27,013 nucleotides of DNA from Sphingomonas sp. (GTDB lineage Bacteria > Pseudomonadota > Alphaproteobacteria > Sphingomonadales > Sphingomonadaceae). The position numbers were made by a program, and so were the translations under genes. The notes beneath the pieces are model-generated. The model did no database searches, was not told where the DNA came from, and saw nothing but the letters and a program-made list of their open reading frames with translations. The stretch spans positions 1 through 27,013 of the forward strand of contig JAICXF010000024.1 of the NCBI GenBank assembly GCA_025981625.1, in the 5' to 3' direction. Position 1 is the stretch's first letter. Every line of letters starts with the position of its first letter. Positions 7,999-18,624 of the stretch are shown piece by piece.

Positions 7999-10818
7999 TT
8001 GGCCACTCAGCCCCCCGTCGACGACAGCACTCCTCCCCCACCCTTCGACAGCGACATCGCCCCCATCTCCATCGTCGAGGAGATGAAGACCAGCTACCTC
8101 GACTACGCGATGAGCGTGATCGTCAGCCGCGCGCTGCCGGATGTGCGCGACGGGCTGAAGCCGGTCCACCGCCGCATTCTCTACGCCTGTCAGGAAGCCG
8201 GCTATGTCGCCGGACGGCCGTACCGCAAGTCGAGCCGCATCGTCGGTGACGTCATGGGTAAATATCACCCGCACGGCGACCAGGCGATCTACGACGCGCT
8301 CGCCCGAATGACCCAGGACTGGTCGATGCGCGTGCCGCTGATCGACGGCCAGGGCAATTTCGGATCGATGGACCCCGATCCTCCGGCGGCCATGCGCTAC
8401 ACCGAAGCGCGGCTGGCGAAAGTCGCGAACTTCATGCTCGGCGACATCGACCGCGACACGGTCGACTTCACGCCGAACTACGACGCCAGCGAGCGCGAGC
8501 CGCAGGTCCTTCCCGCTCGCTTCCCCAATTTGCTGGTCAACGGCGCCGGCGGGATTGCGGTCGGCATGGCGACCAACATCCCGCCTCACAACCTCGGCGA
8601 GGTCCTCGCCGCCTGCCGCGCCTACATCGACGATCCGGCGATCGGCACCGAAGGTCTGATGGAGCACGTGAAGGGGCCCGATTTCCCGACCGGCGGTTTC
8701 ATCCTCGGCCTGTCGGGAATTCGCAGCGCCTACACGACCGGCCGCGGCTCGATCCTTCAGCGTTCGCGCCACCATGTCGAGGAAGGCCGGGGAGATCGGC
8801 GCTCGATCGTGCTCACCGAAATTCCCTATCAGGTCGGCAAGAACGGGCTGGTCGAAAAGATCGCCGAAGCGGCCAAGGACAAGCGCATCGAGGGCGTCTC
8901 CGACATCCGCGACGAGTCCAACCGCGAAGGCGTCCGGATCGTCATCGACCTGAAGCGCGATGCCACCCCCGAAGTCGTGCTCAACCAGCTGTGGCGGCAT
9001 ACTCCCGCCCAGTCGAGCTTCCCGGCCAACATGCTGGCGATCCGCGGCGGTCGCCCCGAGACGCTGACGCTGCGCGACATCATCGAGAGCTTCGTCCGCT
9101 TCCGCGAGGAAGTGATCACCCGCCGCTCCAAGTTCGAGCTGTTCAAGGCGCGCGAGCGCGCCCACATCCTGCTCGGGCTCGTCGTCGCGGTGACCAACCT
9201 CGACGAGGTGGTGCGGCTCATTCGAGGCTCGGCAAGTCCCGCCCAGGCGCGCGAGAAGCTGCTTGCCCGCGAGTGGCCCGGCGACCAGATCCGGACATAC
9301 ATCAAGCTGGTCGAGGCGGTGGAACCGCAAGCCGCCGGCGAAACCTACCGGCTGAGCGAGGCGCAGGTGCGCGCGATCCTGGAGCTGCGGCTCCACCGCC
9401 TCACCGCGCTTGGCCGTGACGAGATCGGCAATGAGCTCGAAGGCCTTGCGAAGAGCATCGGTGAACTGCTTGAAATCCTGGCGAACCGTGTCCGCCTTTA
9501 CGAGGTGATGCGCCAGGAATTCGACGAGGTCGAAGCCGAGTTCGCGACGCCGCGCGTAGCCGAGCTCGCCGCCGCGGCCGACGGGATCGAGGACGAAGAC
9601 CTGATCGAACGCGAGGACATGGTCGTGACGGTGACCATGGGCGGCTACATCAAGCGCAGCCCGCTCTCCGTCTTCCGCGAGCAGAAGCGCGGCGGCAAGG
9701 GCCGCGCGGGCATGGCGACCAAGGACGAGGACGCGGTCACCACCCTGTTCGTCACCTCGACCCACAATCCGGTGCTGTTCTTCTCCAACCTCGGCCGGGT
9801 CTATCGGATGAAAGTATGGAAGCTGCCCGAGGGCGGGCCGAACACCAAGGGCCGCCCGATGGTGAACCTGCTTCCGTTGGCCGAAGGCGAATCCATTTCC
9901 ACCGTGCTACCGCTGCCGGAGGAGGAGACCGAATGGGGCAAGCTCCACATCATGTTCGCCACCGCGCATGGGACGGTGCGGCGCAACAGCATGGCCGCCT
10001 TCACCAACATCCCGACCGCGGGCAAGATCGCGATGCGCTTCGGCGCCGGCGCGGCGGAAGAAACCGAAAGCAGCGATGACAGCGATGAGCAGGGCGATCC
10101 CAGCGATCGCCTGATCGGCGTCGAGCTTCTGACCGAAGGCGACGACGTGCTGCTGGCGACCCGCCAGGGCAAGGCCATCCGCTTCAAGGCCACCGACGTC
10201 CGCGAGTTCCAGTCGCGCACCTCGATGGGCGTTCGCGGCGTTCGCCTGCAAGTCGGCGACGAAGTCATCTCCATGTCGATCCTCCACCGCGTCGGCACCA
10301 CGCAGGAGGAACGGGAGGCGTATCTGCGTTTTGCCGCATGGAAGGGCGAGAAGGATGGCGACAATCCGCTCTCGGCCGAGCGCATGGCAGAACTCGACGA
10401 GAAAGAGCAGTTCATCCTCACCGTCACCGAAAACGGCTATGGAAAGCGCTCCTCGGCGTACGAATATCGCCGTACCAACCGCGGCGGCCAGGGCATCACC
10501 AACATCGACACCTCCGCCCGCAATGGCTGCGTGGTCGCCAGCTTCCCGGCTCACCAGGGCGAGGCGCTGATGCTGGTCACCGACCAGGGCAAGATGATCC
10601 GCACCACGGTCGGCGACATCCGCGTCATGGGCCGCAACACCCAGGGCGTCACCATCTTCAAGGTGGCCGAGGGCGAGCACGTCGTTAGCGTCGCCAAGAT
10701 CGACGAGAGCGATGAGGAAGAGATCGAAATCGAGGGCGGCGACGAACTTGCACCGGTCGACGATGCGGTCATCGGCGAAAGCGAGCTCGACAAGCCAGCG
10801 GACCCAGAAGCGGAATGA
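7999..10818 (+). CDS. gyrA: DNA gyrase subunit A
   Basis: A 939-residue type II topoisomerase A subunit, which cuts and rejoins DNA and, with GyrB, introduces negative supercoils. The N-terminal breakage-reunion domain has [20 protein letters not shown] and the catalytic tyrosine Tyr134 in AAMRYTE. The C-terminal beta-pinwheel has the GyrA box QKRGGKG at residues 562-568, which separates it from ParC. The start is TTG at 7999, preceded by AGCAGGACC at good spacing; the first ATG (near residue 29) would remove conserved sequence. The quinolone-determining region reads [12 protein letters not shown], with Gln95 where E. coli has Ser83 and Asp99 where E. coli has Asp87. The protein is longer than E. 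coli GyrA, partly because of an acidic insert near residues 684-703 and an acidic C-terminal tail. It is monocistronic, with a structured repeat after the stop. Confidence 0.98.
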   Translation: MATQPPVDDSTPPPPFDSDIAPISIVEEMKTSYLDYAMSVIVSRALPDVRDGLKPVHRRILYACQEAGYVAGRPYRKSSRIVGDVMGKYHPHGDQAIYDALARMTQDWSMRVPLIDGQGNFGSMDPDPPAAMRYTEARLAKVANFMLGDIDRDTVDFTPNYDASEREPQVLPARFPNLLVNGAGGIAVGMATNIPPHNLGEVLAACRAYIDDPAIGTEGLMEHVKGPDFPTGGFILGLSGIRSAYTTGRGSILQRSRHHVEEGRGDRRSIVLTEIPYQVGKNGLVEKIAEAAKDKRIEGVSDIRDESNREGVRIVIDLKRDATPEVVLNQLWRHTPAQSSFPANMLAIRGGRPETLTLRDIIESFVRFREEVITRRSKFELFKARERAHILLGLVVAVTNLDEVVRLIRGSASPAQAREKLLAREWPGDQIRTYIKLVEAVEPQAAGETYRLSEAQVRAILELRLHRLTALGRDEIGNELEGLAKSIGELLEILANRVRLYEVMRQEFDEVEAEFATPRVAELAAAADGIEDEDLIEREDMVVTVTMGGYIKRSPLSVFREQKRGGKGRAGMATKDEDAVTTLFVTSTHNPVLFFSNLGRVYRMKVWKLPEGGPNTKGRPMVNLLPLAEGESISTVLPLPEEETEWGKLHIMFATAHGTVRRNSMAAFTNIPTAGKIAMRFGAGAAEETESSDDSDEQGDPSDRLIGVELLTEGDDVLLATRQGKAIRFKATDVREFQSRTSMGVRGVRLQVGDEVISMSILHRVGTTQEEREAYLRFAAWKGEKDGDNPLSAERMAELDEKEQFILTVTENGYGKRSSAYEYRRTNRGGQGITNIDTSARNGCVVASFPAHQGEALMLVTDQGKMIRTTVGDIRVMGRNTQGVTIFKVAEGEHVVSVAKIDESDEEEIEIEGGDELAPVDDAVIGESELDKPADPEAE

Positions 10819-10822
10819 GCAA

Positions 10823-10935
10823 CTCCTCCCCGAAACGGGGAGGTGGCATCGCGCAGCGATGACGGAGGGGGTTGCCCCAGCAACACGCCCCCTCCACCAT
10901 CCTGCGCATGGTCCCCCTCTCCGTTCCGGGGAGGA
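10823..10935. repeat. Structured intergenic repeat, copy 1
   Basis: A GC-rich element made of successive hairpins right after gyrA: CCTCCCCGAAACGGGGAGG, then ATCGC-GCA-GCGAT (10848-10860), then a long GAGGGG...CCCCTC pairing enclosing GTTGC-CCCA-GCAAC, then a final pairing of the CCCCTCTCCG/CGGGGAGG type. A second copy at 23378-23511 has the same order of blocks, including GGGGAGGTGGCA, TGACGGAGGGG and CCCCTCCACCAT. It is probably a dispersed non-coding palindromic element of the REP/MITE kind. It may act as a transcription attenuator after gyrA. No coding function is seen. Confidence 0.85.
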
Positions 10936-11010
10936 TTTCATGCGACGAGCCGCAGCAACCGCAGGCGGCAAGTCGGCGTTCTCCTGAACAAGTTTGAGGA
11001 GGAAACATCC

Positions 11011-11478
11011 ATGCCGCTTCCCCACAATGCGCTGGTGCTGGTCGCCGACGGCCGCAAAATGCTGTTCTTCCGCAATCACGGCGATGAGAACCAGATCGAT
11101 CTCCGGACCGAAGCGCACGAGGCGCGAAAGGATCAGAAAGACCGCGACCTCAGGACCGATGCGCCGGGGATGGTCAAGCAGAGCGCCGGCTTCGGACGCT
11201 CGACGTACGGCGAAACCGACTTCCATCAGCAGGAGGAAGATCGCTGGATCGAAGACGCCGCCGACGAGCTGAAGGCGCGCGTTCTCAGGGGCGATTTCGA
11301 AGCGCTGGCAATCGTCGCGCCGCCCAAGGCACTCGGCGTGCTCAAGAAGTCCCTGCACAAGGAAGTCGAGAGGCGGGTCGTGTGCACCGTCAACAAGGAA
11401 ATGAGCGGCCGCCCAGTCCCGGATATTGAGGCGCTGCTCAACGGGCATACCCAGCCCAACGAGCTTCCCACCGTCTAA
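11011..11478 (+). CDS. Host attachment family protein
   Basis: A 155-residue soluble protein. It begins MPLPHNALVLVADGRKMLFF and contains DFEALAIVAPPKALGVLKK and EVERRVVCTVNKEMSG, a pattern I associate with the bacterial 'host attachment' family (PF10116-like), related to the archaeo-eukaryotic release factor fold. Family members were named from a plant-attachment phenotype; the biochemical role is unclear. The start ATG at 11011 has a near-perfect AGGAGG 8 bases upstream (10997-11002), so a longer upstream frame through the repeat is rejected. It is followed by a strong hairpin terminator and appears to be a single-gene unit. Confidence 0.85.
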   Translation: MPLPHNALVLVADGRKMLFFRNHGDENQIDLRTEAHEARKDQKDRDLRTDAPGMVKQSAGFGRSTYGETDFHQQEEDRWIEDAADELKARVLRGDFEALAIVAPPKALGVLKKSLHKEVERRVVCTVNKEMSGRPVPDIEALLNGHTQPNELPTV

Positions 11479-11488
11479 AAGCAGAAGA

Positions 11489-11517
11489 GCCCGGCGATCG
11501 TGCCGGGCCCTTCCGTT
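11489..11517 (+). terminator. Rho-independent-type terminator of the host attachment gene
   Basis: GCCCGGC and GCCGGGC form a 7-bp GC-rich stem around a six-base loop, followed by a pyrimidine/T-rich tail (CCTTCCGTTTCTT). It starts about 11 bases after the stop codon. On the other strand it could also stop transcription of the convergent lipoprotein gene ending at 11534. Confidence 0.8.
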
Positions 11518-11533
11518 TCTTAATGCGATCAAG

Positions 11534-12121
11534 TCAGCCGCGCTCGCCCGATCGCCTCACTGGCGGAGGTGGCGGTGGCGGCGGTGGCGGCGGCGCGGGT
11601 GCCGCAATCTGCAGCGACTGAGCGGCCTGCAGGTGCATCTGCACCACCGGCACGATCTGCGCGGCGGTCGCTCGCAAGGCCGGCACATCGCCGCCGGACG
11701 CATAATTCTGATGCAGCGCAAGTGCGGACTGGTGGGCCTGGATCTGCGCCTGCTGGAATGCCTGGTCGAAGCTATAGCCGGTACCCGACGCCCGCAGCTG
11801 ATCGAGCATCGCCTGCTGTGGCGGGAGGATGGTCGGCGGTGGCGGCGTCAGATGCGCGGATGTCGCCGCGGCGGCGATCATTTGCGTCGACCGGGTGTGA
11901 TCGGCGATGATCATGTTCGCGAAGTTCCGCACGGCCGCATTCTGCGAAGCCTGGAGCGCAAGTTGCCCGGACTGGATCTCGAACTGATCCGAGCTCGCCG
12001 CCTGGGCCATGTAGGCCGGGGCGAACAACGGGTTGTTCAGGTCCACGGGTGCCGGTGGCGGCGTCCTCGAGCAAGCGGCGAGCGCAAGCCCTCCGCCGAG
12101 CAGAATCACCAGTTTCCTCAT
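11534..12121 (-). CDS. DUF4142-type lipoprotein with polyproline tail
   Basis: A 195-residue predicted lipoprotein. The signal sequence ends in a lipobox LAAC with the lipidated cysteine at residue 17. The body is a helical bundle with FEIQSGQLALQASQNAAVRN and FANMIIADHTRSTQMI, matching the DUF4142 (ferritin-like helical, putative outer-membrane) family. It is shorter in its middle region than some relatives. The C-terminus carries 11 consecutive prolines encoded by GG-rich triplets at 11561-11593, followed by VRRSGERG. The start is supported by AGGGAG about 7 bases upstream. It is likely anchored in an envelope membrane facing the periplasm. The function is unknown; relatives are often stress-associated. 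Confidence 0.85.
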   Translation of the reverse strand: MRKLVILLGGGLALAACSRTPPPAPVDLNNPLFAPAYMAQAASSDQFEIQSGQLALQASQNAAVRNFANMIIADHTRSTQMIAAAATSAHLTPPPPTILPPQQAMLDQLRASGTGYSFDQAFQQAQIQAHQSALALHQNYASGGDVPALRATAAQIVPVVQMHLQAAQSLQIAAPAPPPPPPPPPPPVRRSGERG

Positions 12122-12202
12122 CGGAATTCTCCCTGTTCAGGATTGTTGCGCGACGGAAAACCGGCGGAAATGCGGGCGGTTCCTAATCTTGATGTGGGTG
12201 TC

Positions 12203-12634
12203 TCAGGCAAACAGGTGGATGATTTCAGCGTCGTTCGCGGCAGCATCGAGCAACAAACTGCGATGGCAGTGCTCCGGCTGACGCTCAAAGCACAACAGTG
12301 CGCTCGGCACTTCCTCGGCGAGCGCGAGCATCTGCGCGGATTGCACCATGGCTTCGGGAAGCTCGAGCTGGCCTGCGTAGATCCGCGCCATCTCAGCGTG
12401 GCGCCCCGCCCTCGCTGCGGCGCGACCGTCCGCCGGGGTCCCCAGCGCTTTCAGATGCACATAGTCGATCCCCGCTTCGGCAAGCGCGCCGCGCAGCGGC
12501 GTTTTGGAAAAGCCCGGCCGGCGCGACAACGGCAGCGCGCGAACGTCGATGATTCGCTTAACGCCGGCTTGCTGAAGAGCGGCGACGAACTCGGCAACCG
12601 TGGCGCCCTCATAGCCGATGGTGAAGATGCGCAT
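12203..12634 (-). CDS. DUF488 family protein
   Basis: A 143-residue soluble protein with the DUF488 signatures: N-terminal IFTIGYEG, the DVRALPLSRRPGF block and the C-terminal CFERQPEHCHRSLL, with conserved Cys and His. The family's biochemical activity is not established. Its start lies only two bases after the stop of the upstream GH16 gene, so the two are likely co-transcribed. The product is complete for the family. No membrane or export signal is present. Confidence 0.9.
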   Translation of the reverse strand: MRIFTIGYEGATVAEFVAALQQAGVKRIIDVRALPLSRRPGFSKTPLRGALAEAGIDYVHLKALGTPADGRAAARAGRHAEMARIYAGQLELPEAMVQSAQMLALAEEVPSALLCFERQPEHCHRSLLLDAAANDAEIIHLFA

Positions 12635-12636
12635 GA

Positions 12637-13482
12637 TTATTGCTGCGTCGTGGCGTCCGGCCAGACACGAACATAATCCACCTCGAACCGCTGCGGCAGC
12701 GCCTTGTCATCCATGCCCTTGGGCGCCGCCCAATTGCCGCCCAGCGCAAGGTTCAGGATCAGGTAGAAGGGCGTATCGAACGGCCACGCGCCCTTGCCCC
12801 CGGGCTGGTCGTTGCGCACGCGCATATAGGCGTGGTCGTCGACGCCGATGGTGATCGCCCGCGGGGTCCAGCTCAGCTGGTAACGGTGGAACGCCTCGCA
12901 GCTGGTCGGCACCGGATATTCGGCCCCGCGCCCGGTGTGAATTACATGGTTGAACAGCTTGGTGTGCAGCGTGCCGTGGACCACGTGGGGCTGCGATCCG
13001 ACATGCTCCATGATGTCGATCTCGCCGCCTTCCGGCCATGGGAAGTTGCCCTCGGGCATCATCCAGATCGCCGGCCAGGTTCCGACGGCGCAAGGCAGCT
13101 TGGCCCGCACCTCGACGAAGCCGTAGCGAAAGTCCGCCTTCCCTTTGGTCGTAATCTTGGCCGAGCTGTACTGCTGCCCACCCCAGTCGGCCTTGCCCCG
13201 AAGCCGCTGCGGGTCCTTGCGGCCTTCGATGACCAGCACGCCGTTCTCGATCCGCAAATTGTCGGGCCGATCCGCGGCATAATATTGCAGCTCGCCATTG
13301 AACCAGCCCTGCTTGTTCCGCGACGTGTCGTAGCTCCATTTCGAACGATCGAGCGACTTGCCGTTGAACTCGTCCGACCAAACGAGCTGGGCCGAATGCG
13401 CGGGCATCGGCTCGTCGACCGAGTAATTGTTGGCGGAGAGCGATGTCGCCTGAGCGGCGGCGAGGAGAAACGCGGACAACAT
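12637..13482 (-). CDS. Secreted GH16 family glycoside hydrolase (laminarinase-like)
   Basis: A 281-residue protein with a short signal peptide (MLSAFLLAAAQATSLS) and a GH16 jelly-roll domain. Landmarks are LVWSDEFNGKSLDRSKW, WPAIWMMPEGNFPWP and the catalytic motif GGEIDIMEH, with nucleophile Glu154, assisting Asp156 and acid/base Glu159. The expected activity is endo-hydrolysis of beta-1,3 or mixed beta-glucans outside the cytoplasm. The start at 13482 was chosen because it places the signal peptide at the N-terminus; a weak GATGGG precedes it. A longer frame to 13686 would overlap the divergent trmFO and has an Arg-rich, unconvincing N-terminus. The exact substrate cannot be read from sequence. 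Confidence 0.92.
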   Translation of the reverse strand: MLSAFLLAAAQATSLSANNYSVDEPMPAHSAQLVWSDEFNGKSLDRSKWSYDTSRNKQGWFNGELQYYAADRPDNLRIENGVLVIEGRKDPQRLRGKADWGGQQYSSAKITTKGKADFRYGFVEVRAKLPCAVGTWPAIWMMPEGNFPWPEGGEIDIMEHVGSQPHVVHGTLHTKLFNHVIHTGRGAEYPVPTSCEAFHRYQLSWTPRAITIGVDDHAYMRVRNDQPGGKGAWPFDTPFYLILNLALGGNWAAPKGMDDKALPQRFEVDYVRVWPDATTQQ

Positions 13483-13523
13483 CCCATCTGGATAGCGCCG
13501 TCTCGCGAGACTAACAGCCCCCC

Positions 13524-14870
13524 ATGTCCTTCGACATTCACATCGTCGGCGGCGGGCTCGCCGGGAGCGAGGCCGCGTGGCAACTCGCCGAAGCGGGCCT
13601 GCGCGTGCGGCTGAGCGAAATGCGTGGCGGCGGGGATTCGACTCCGGCGCACGAGACCGACCGGCTGGCGGAAATGGTCTGCTCAAACAGTTTCCGGTCG
13701 GATGATTCCGAGCACAACGCCGTCGGTCTGCTCCACCAGGAGATGCGCGCGCTCGGCTCGCTCGTCATGCGCGCCGCAGACAAGCACCGGGTTCCCGCGG
13801 GCTCCGCACTGGCCGTCGACCGCGAAGCTTTCGCCGCCGAGGTGACGCGCGCGGTCGACCAACATCCGAACGTCATCGTGGTGCGCGAGCGCATCGACAC
13901 TCTTCCGGACCACCCGGCAATCATCGCCACCGGACCCCTCACCGGCTCGAAGCTCGCTGAAGCCATTGCGGCGGAGACGGGCCAGGGCGCCCTCGCCTTC
14001 TTCGATGCGATTGCCCCCATCGTTCACCGCGACAGCGTCGACATGGACGTCGCGTGGATGGCTGCACGCTGGGATCGTGGTTCGAGTGAGGGGGGCGGCA
14101 AGGATTACATCAACTGCCCGCTGGACAAGCCGCAGTACGAGGATTTCGTCGCGGCGCTGGTCGAGGGCGAGAAGATGCCATTCCACGACTGGGAGAAGGA
14201 CACGCCCTATTTCGAGGGCTGCATGCCGATCGAGGTGATGGCCGAGCGGGGGCCCGAGACGCTGCGGCACGGCCCCATGAAGCCGATGGGCCTCGATAAT
14301 CCGCGCACGGGACGCTGGCCTTATGCGGTGGTCCAGCTGCGTCAGGACAACCAGCTCGGGACGCTGTGGAACATGGTCGGCTTCCAGACCAAGCTCAAGC
14401 ATGGCGAGCAGGTGCGGATCTTCCGCACCATTCCCGGCCTCGAGAATGCGGAGTTCGCGCGCCTCGGCGGAATCCACCGCAACAGCTTCATCAATTCGCC
14501 GCGGCTGCTCGACGGCGAACTTCGCCTGAAATCGAAGCCGAACATCCGCTTCGCCGGCCAAATCACCGGCTGCGAAGGCTATGTCGAGAGTGCCGCCGTC
14601 GGGCTGCTGGCCGCGCGCTTCGCCATTGCCGAACGCCGGAACGATCGCTTGCGAACTCCTCCGCCCGAGACGGCGCTTGGGGCCCTCCTTGGACATATTA
14701 CAGGAGGCGCCAATGCCGAGACCTTTCAGCCGATGAACGTCAATTTCGGCCTGATGCCTCCGCTCGCCGGCCGCTCCAGGCGCGCGGACAGGAAGAAAGC
14801 ATACACGGACCGGGCACGAGCGGCGCTTGCCGAGTGGCTTGAACAGCAGAAGGTCGGCGAACCGGCCTAG
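13524..14870 (+). CDS. trmFO: Folate/FAD-dependent tRNA m5U54 methyltransferase TrmFO
   Basis: A 448-residue enzyme that makes 5-methyluridine at position 54 of the tRNA T-loop, using methylenetetrahydrofolate as carbon donor and FAD. The N-terminal dinucleotide-binding motif is [19 protein letters not shown]. The motif [10 protein letters not shown] carries Cys53, and [10 protein letters not shown] carries Cys233, matching the two functionally important cysteines described in B. subtilis TrmFO. The C-terminal [20 protein letters not shown] is also family-typical. The promoter must lie in the 41-base divergent gap shared with the GH16 gene. The stop codon shares its bases with the stop of the convergent EF-hand gene. 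Confidence 0.97.
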   Translation: MSFDIHIVGGGLAGSEAAWQLAEAGLRVRLSEMRGGGDSTPAHETDRLAEMVCSNSFRSDDSEHNAVGLLHQEMRALGSLVMRAADKHRVPAGSALAVDREAFAAEVTRAVDQHPNVIVVRERIDTLPDHPAIIATGPLTGSKLAEAIAAETGQGALAFFDAIAPIVHRDSVDMDVAWMAARWDRGSSEGGGKDYINCPLDKPQYEDFVAALVEGEKMPFHDWEKDTPYFEGCMPIEVMAERGPETLRHGPMKPMGLDNPRTGRWPYAVVQLRQDNQLGTLWNMVGFQTKLKHGEQVRIFRTIPGLENAEFARLGGIHRNSFINSPRLLDGELRLKSKPNIRFAGQITGCEGYVESAAVGLLAARFAIAERRNDRLRTPPPETALGALLGHITGGANAETFQPMNVNFGLMPPLAGRSRRADRKKAYTDRARAALAEWLEQQKVGEPA

Positions 14871-15376
14871 TTGTCGTTACTTGTGTCGCTCGACTGACTT
14901 TCGGTCTCCGGCTCGGCCTGAGGCGCACGGGCACGGCAGCTGCAAGCGTTGCTGCGATGCTTGGCTCTGGGCGGCGCCGTCGTGGCGAACTCCGCTTCGG
15001 TCAGCCAGCCTTTGCGACCACCGGCACCGTTGAACTTCTCGATCGCCTTCGCCGCATATTCCTGGAACGACAGCGCGCCGTTGTGGTCGAGGTCGAGCTT
15101 GTCGAAGTTCTTGCGGCGCGCGGCTAGATATTCTTCCGGCTGGACCTTGCCGTCCTTGTTCTTGTCATAGCGGGAGAAGCGCTTTTCCTCCCGCGTTTTC
15201 TCGCTCGCCTCCGGCGCCTGGAGCGGCGCGTCCGAACCGAACAACGAGGAGACATACGAGCGTCCTTCCGGGGCGGGCGGCAAGCTGGTCGTGTGCTCGG
15301 CGTGCGACTGCCAGAGAAGGAAAGCGCCGGTCATCAACAGGAAGCACACGGCGACCCCGGCAAAGAAACGCAGCAC
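14867..15376 (-). CDS. EF-hand calcium-binding protein, membrane-anchored or exported
   Basis: A 169-residue protein with an N-terminal hydrophobic segment (residues 4-22) acting as signal or anchor. Two canonical EF-hand loops follow, [12 protein letters not shown] (71-82) and [12 protein letters not shown] (95-106), with a degenerate third near residues 117-128. The C-terminus is Arg-, Ser- and Glu-rich with a CSC pair. It probably binds calcium outside the cytoplasm. The start is GTG at 15376, with GGGAG 6-7 bases upstream. Its stop overlaps the trmFO stop through the self-complementary CTAG. Confidence 0.87.
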   Translation of the reverse strand: MLRFFAGVAVCFLLMTGAFLLWQSHAEHTTSLPPAPEGRSYVSSLFGSDAPLQAPEASEKTREEKRFSRYDKNKDGKVQPEEYLAARRKNFDKLDLDHNGALSFQEYAAKAIEKFNGAGGRKGWLTEAEFATTAPPRAKHRSNACSCRARAPQAEPETESQSSDTSNDN

Positions 15377-15413
15377 TGATATCTCCCAACGCGAGGAGAT
15401 TCGGCACGCGGCA

Positions 15414-15430
15414 CCCTCCGGACCGGAGGG
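15414..15430. other. GC-rich hairpin between squalene-synthase-like and EF-hand genes
   Basis: CCCTCCG-GAC-CGGAGGG is a perfect palindromic hairpin about 24 bases beyond the stop of the gene ending at 15454. On the plus strand it is followed by GTTTCTGT; on the minus strand there is no T-run. It may act as a terminator or transcript-stabilising hairpin for the leftward transcript. Confidence 0.5.
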
Positions 15431-15453
15431 GTTTCTGTCAACTATCGACGAAT

Positions 15454-16032
15454 TCAGCCGGTGAGCCGATGCCTCAGTAGCGTCCAGGCCCGGCCGGGCG
15501 TTCCTTCGGGCTCAAACGGCGGCCCTCCACGGCTTAGATCCCGCGCGGCAAGCGCGGCGAGGCCGGTCAGCGGTCTGGCCCCCCGAGGAATTGTCGGACC
15601 ACCTCCGCCCGAACTCCCGGCAGCGAGATCGATGAACCCACGACGAGCGAAATCCACCTCCGCGAACAGGCGACCGGCCACGCCGACAGTGCCATCGTCG
15701 AACTCCACGTTCAGCAATCGCGCGGCAATCGTGAACAATCGCGTTCCGTGTTCCGTCACGAGCGCCATGTCGTGTGGCTCGTAAAATGCTGCCGACCACC
15801 CTTCCTCCAGCTGCGCGAGGTCGCCTCCACTGATGCCCCGCGGCAGCAGGTCGGCGGCGGCCGCCTGAAGTCGCGGCTCGGCCGGAACTTTGCCCTCATC
15901 GAGCTCTTCGAGGCGTTCGCGCCACCATGCGAGCTTGATCGCGCCGAGCGTCGGCTGCGTGGATCGAGCAACCACATCAGCCATTGCATCCTCGAGGGCG
16001 AAGAGCGCATCGAAAGCAGGCCGCAACTCCAC
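15454..16032 (-). CDS. Short squalene/phytoene synthase-like protein
   Basis: A predicted 192-residue all-helical protein. The region LRPAFDALFALEDAMADVV followed by LGAIKLAWWRERLEELD resembles the squalene/phytoene synthase superfamily, in particular the non-terpenoid NDUFAF6-like branch. It is shorter than a catalytic synthase, and the two Asp-rich prenyl-diphosphate motifs are not evident, so a catalytic role is doubtful. The start is unsettled. GTG at 16032 is the only standard start found, but the open frame extends to 16089 with conserved-looking residues (VRDRDLVRLYWP) overlapping the end of pdhB and no ATG, GTG or TTG. It is the last gene of the pdhA-pdhB transcript. Confidence 0.7.
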   Translation of the reverse strand: MELRPAFDALFALEDAMADVVARSTQPTLGAIKLAWWRERLEELDEGKVPAEPRLQAAAADLLPRGISGGDLAQLEEGWSAAFYEPHDMALVTEHGTRLFTIAARLLNVEFDDGTVGVAGRLFAEVDFARRGFIDLAAGSSGGGGPTIPRGARPLTGLAALAARDLSRGGPPFEPEGTPGRAWTLLRHRLTG

Positions 16033-16069
16033 CGGCCAGTAAAGCCGAACGAGGTCGCGATCCCGGACG

Positions 16070-17565
<1,496 letters not shown>

Positions 17566-17566
<1 letters not shown>

Positions 17567-18624
17567 CAGTAGCTCCCCACCAGCACGTCGGTGTAGAGCT
17601 CGGCCGGCGCGGGCTCAGGCGCGTCTTCAGCGAACTTGGCAGCGTTGACCACGATGTCCTTGATTTTCTTGTCGATCGCCTTGAGCTCCTCTTCCTTGAC
17701 ACCCATCGCCTCGAGGTCGCGCTCGGCGTGGACGATCGGATCGCGATGCTCGCGCACGTCCTGCACCTCCTCGCGCGTCCGGTATTTGGCGGGGTCCGAC
17801 ATCGAGTGGCCGCGATAGCGATAGGTCATGAATTCGATGATGATTGGCCCCTTGCCGCTCCGGGTCCAGTCGAGCGCCACCTGCGCCGCGCCGCGCACGG
17901 CGAGCACGTCCATCCCGTCGACCTGAAGGCCGGGAATGCGATGCGCCTGCCCTCGCCGGAACAGCTCCGGCTCGGCCGACGACCGTTTGATCGAGGTCCC
18001 CATCGCGTATTGATTGTTCTCGATCGCGTAGATGACCGGCAGGTCCCAAAGCTTGGCCATGTTGAAGGCTTCATAGACCTGGCCCTGGTTGACCGCGCCG
18101 TCGCCCATGTAGGTCAGGCAGACGCCGCCGTCGTCGGCATATTTGTGCTTGAACGCGAGGCCGGTGCCGAGCGGCACCTGCGCACCGACGATGCCGTGGC
18201 CGCCGTAAAAGCCGTGGTCGACGCTGAACATGTGCATCGACCCGCCCTTGCCCTTCGAGATGCCGGCGGCGCGGCCGGTCAGCTCGGCCATGATCACCTT
18301 CGGATCGATCCCGAAGGCGAGCATGTGCCCGTGATCGCGATAGCCGGTGATCACGCTGTCCTTGCCGACCGTCATGGCCGACTGAAGTCCGACGGCCACG
18401 GCCTCCTGGCCGATATACAGGTGGCAGAAGCCCCCGATCAGTCCGAGACCGTAGAGTTGCCCCGCCCGCTCCTCAAAGCGGCGGATGAGCAGCATCTCGC
18501 GATAGAGCTGGAGCAGCTGGTCCTTGTCGGCCTTGAACCGCTGCGGCTGCGGCGGCCGGGCGATGTCGGCGCCGCGGGTTTCGGGGACTGCTGAAACAGC
18601 GGCTTTCTTCGCGGAACGCGCCAC
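17566..18624 (-). CDS. pdhA: Pyruvate dehydrogenase E1 alpha subunit
   Basis: A 352-residue thiamine-diphosphate enzyme subunit that decarboxylates pyruvate and passes the acetyl group to lipoate. The ThDP-binding motif is [20 protein letters not shown] and ends in ENN. Other landmarks are [36 protein letters not shown] and [18 protein letters not shown] chose the GTG at 18624 because AGGAGAGAGG stands 6 bases before it and the protein then starts VARSAKKAA; the ATG at 18684 would add a Pro-rich, unconserved-looking leader. The stop overlaps the pdhB start (ATGA), so the two subunits are co-translated. Confidence 0.95.

Noticed and set aside
7921..9765. A 614-residue open frame antisense to gyrA
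   Set aside because: It lies wholly opposite a clear gyrA frame, has His/Arg/Asp-rich composition typical of reverse-frame shadows in GC-rich DNA, and shows no domain or ribosome-binding site.
10823..10935. GC-rich repeats considered as a CRISPR array or riboswitch
   Set aside because: There are only two distant copies, no regular spacers and no cas genes; the palindromic blocks fit a dispersed repeat, and the position after stop codons does not fit a riboswitch.
10843..11010. An upstream start of the host attachment protein inside the repeat
   Set aside because: The added residues come from repeat DNA, while AGGAGG stands at the correct distance before the ATG at 11011.
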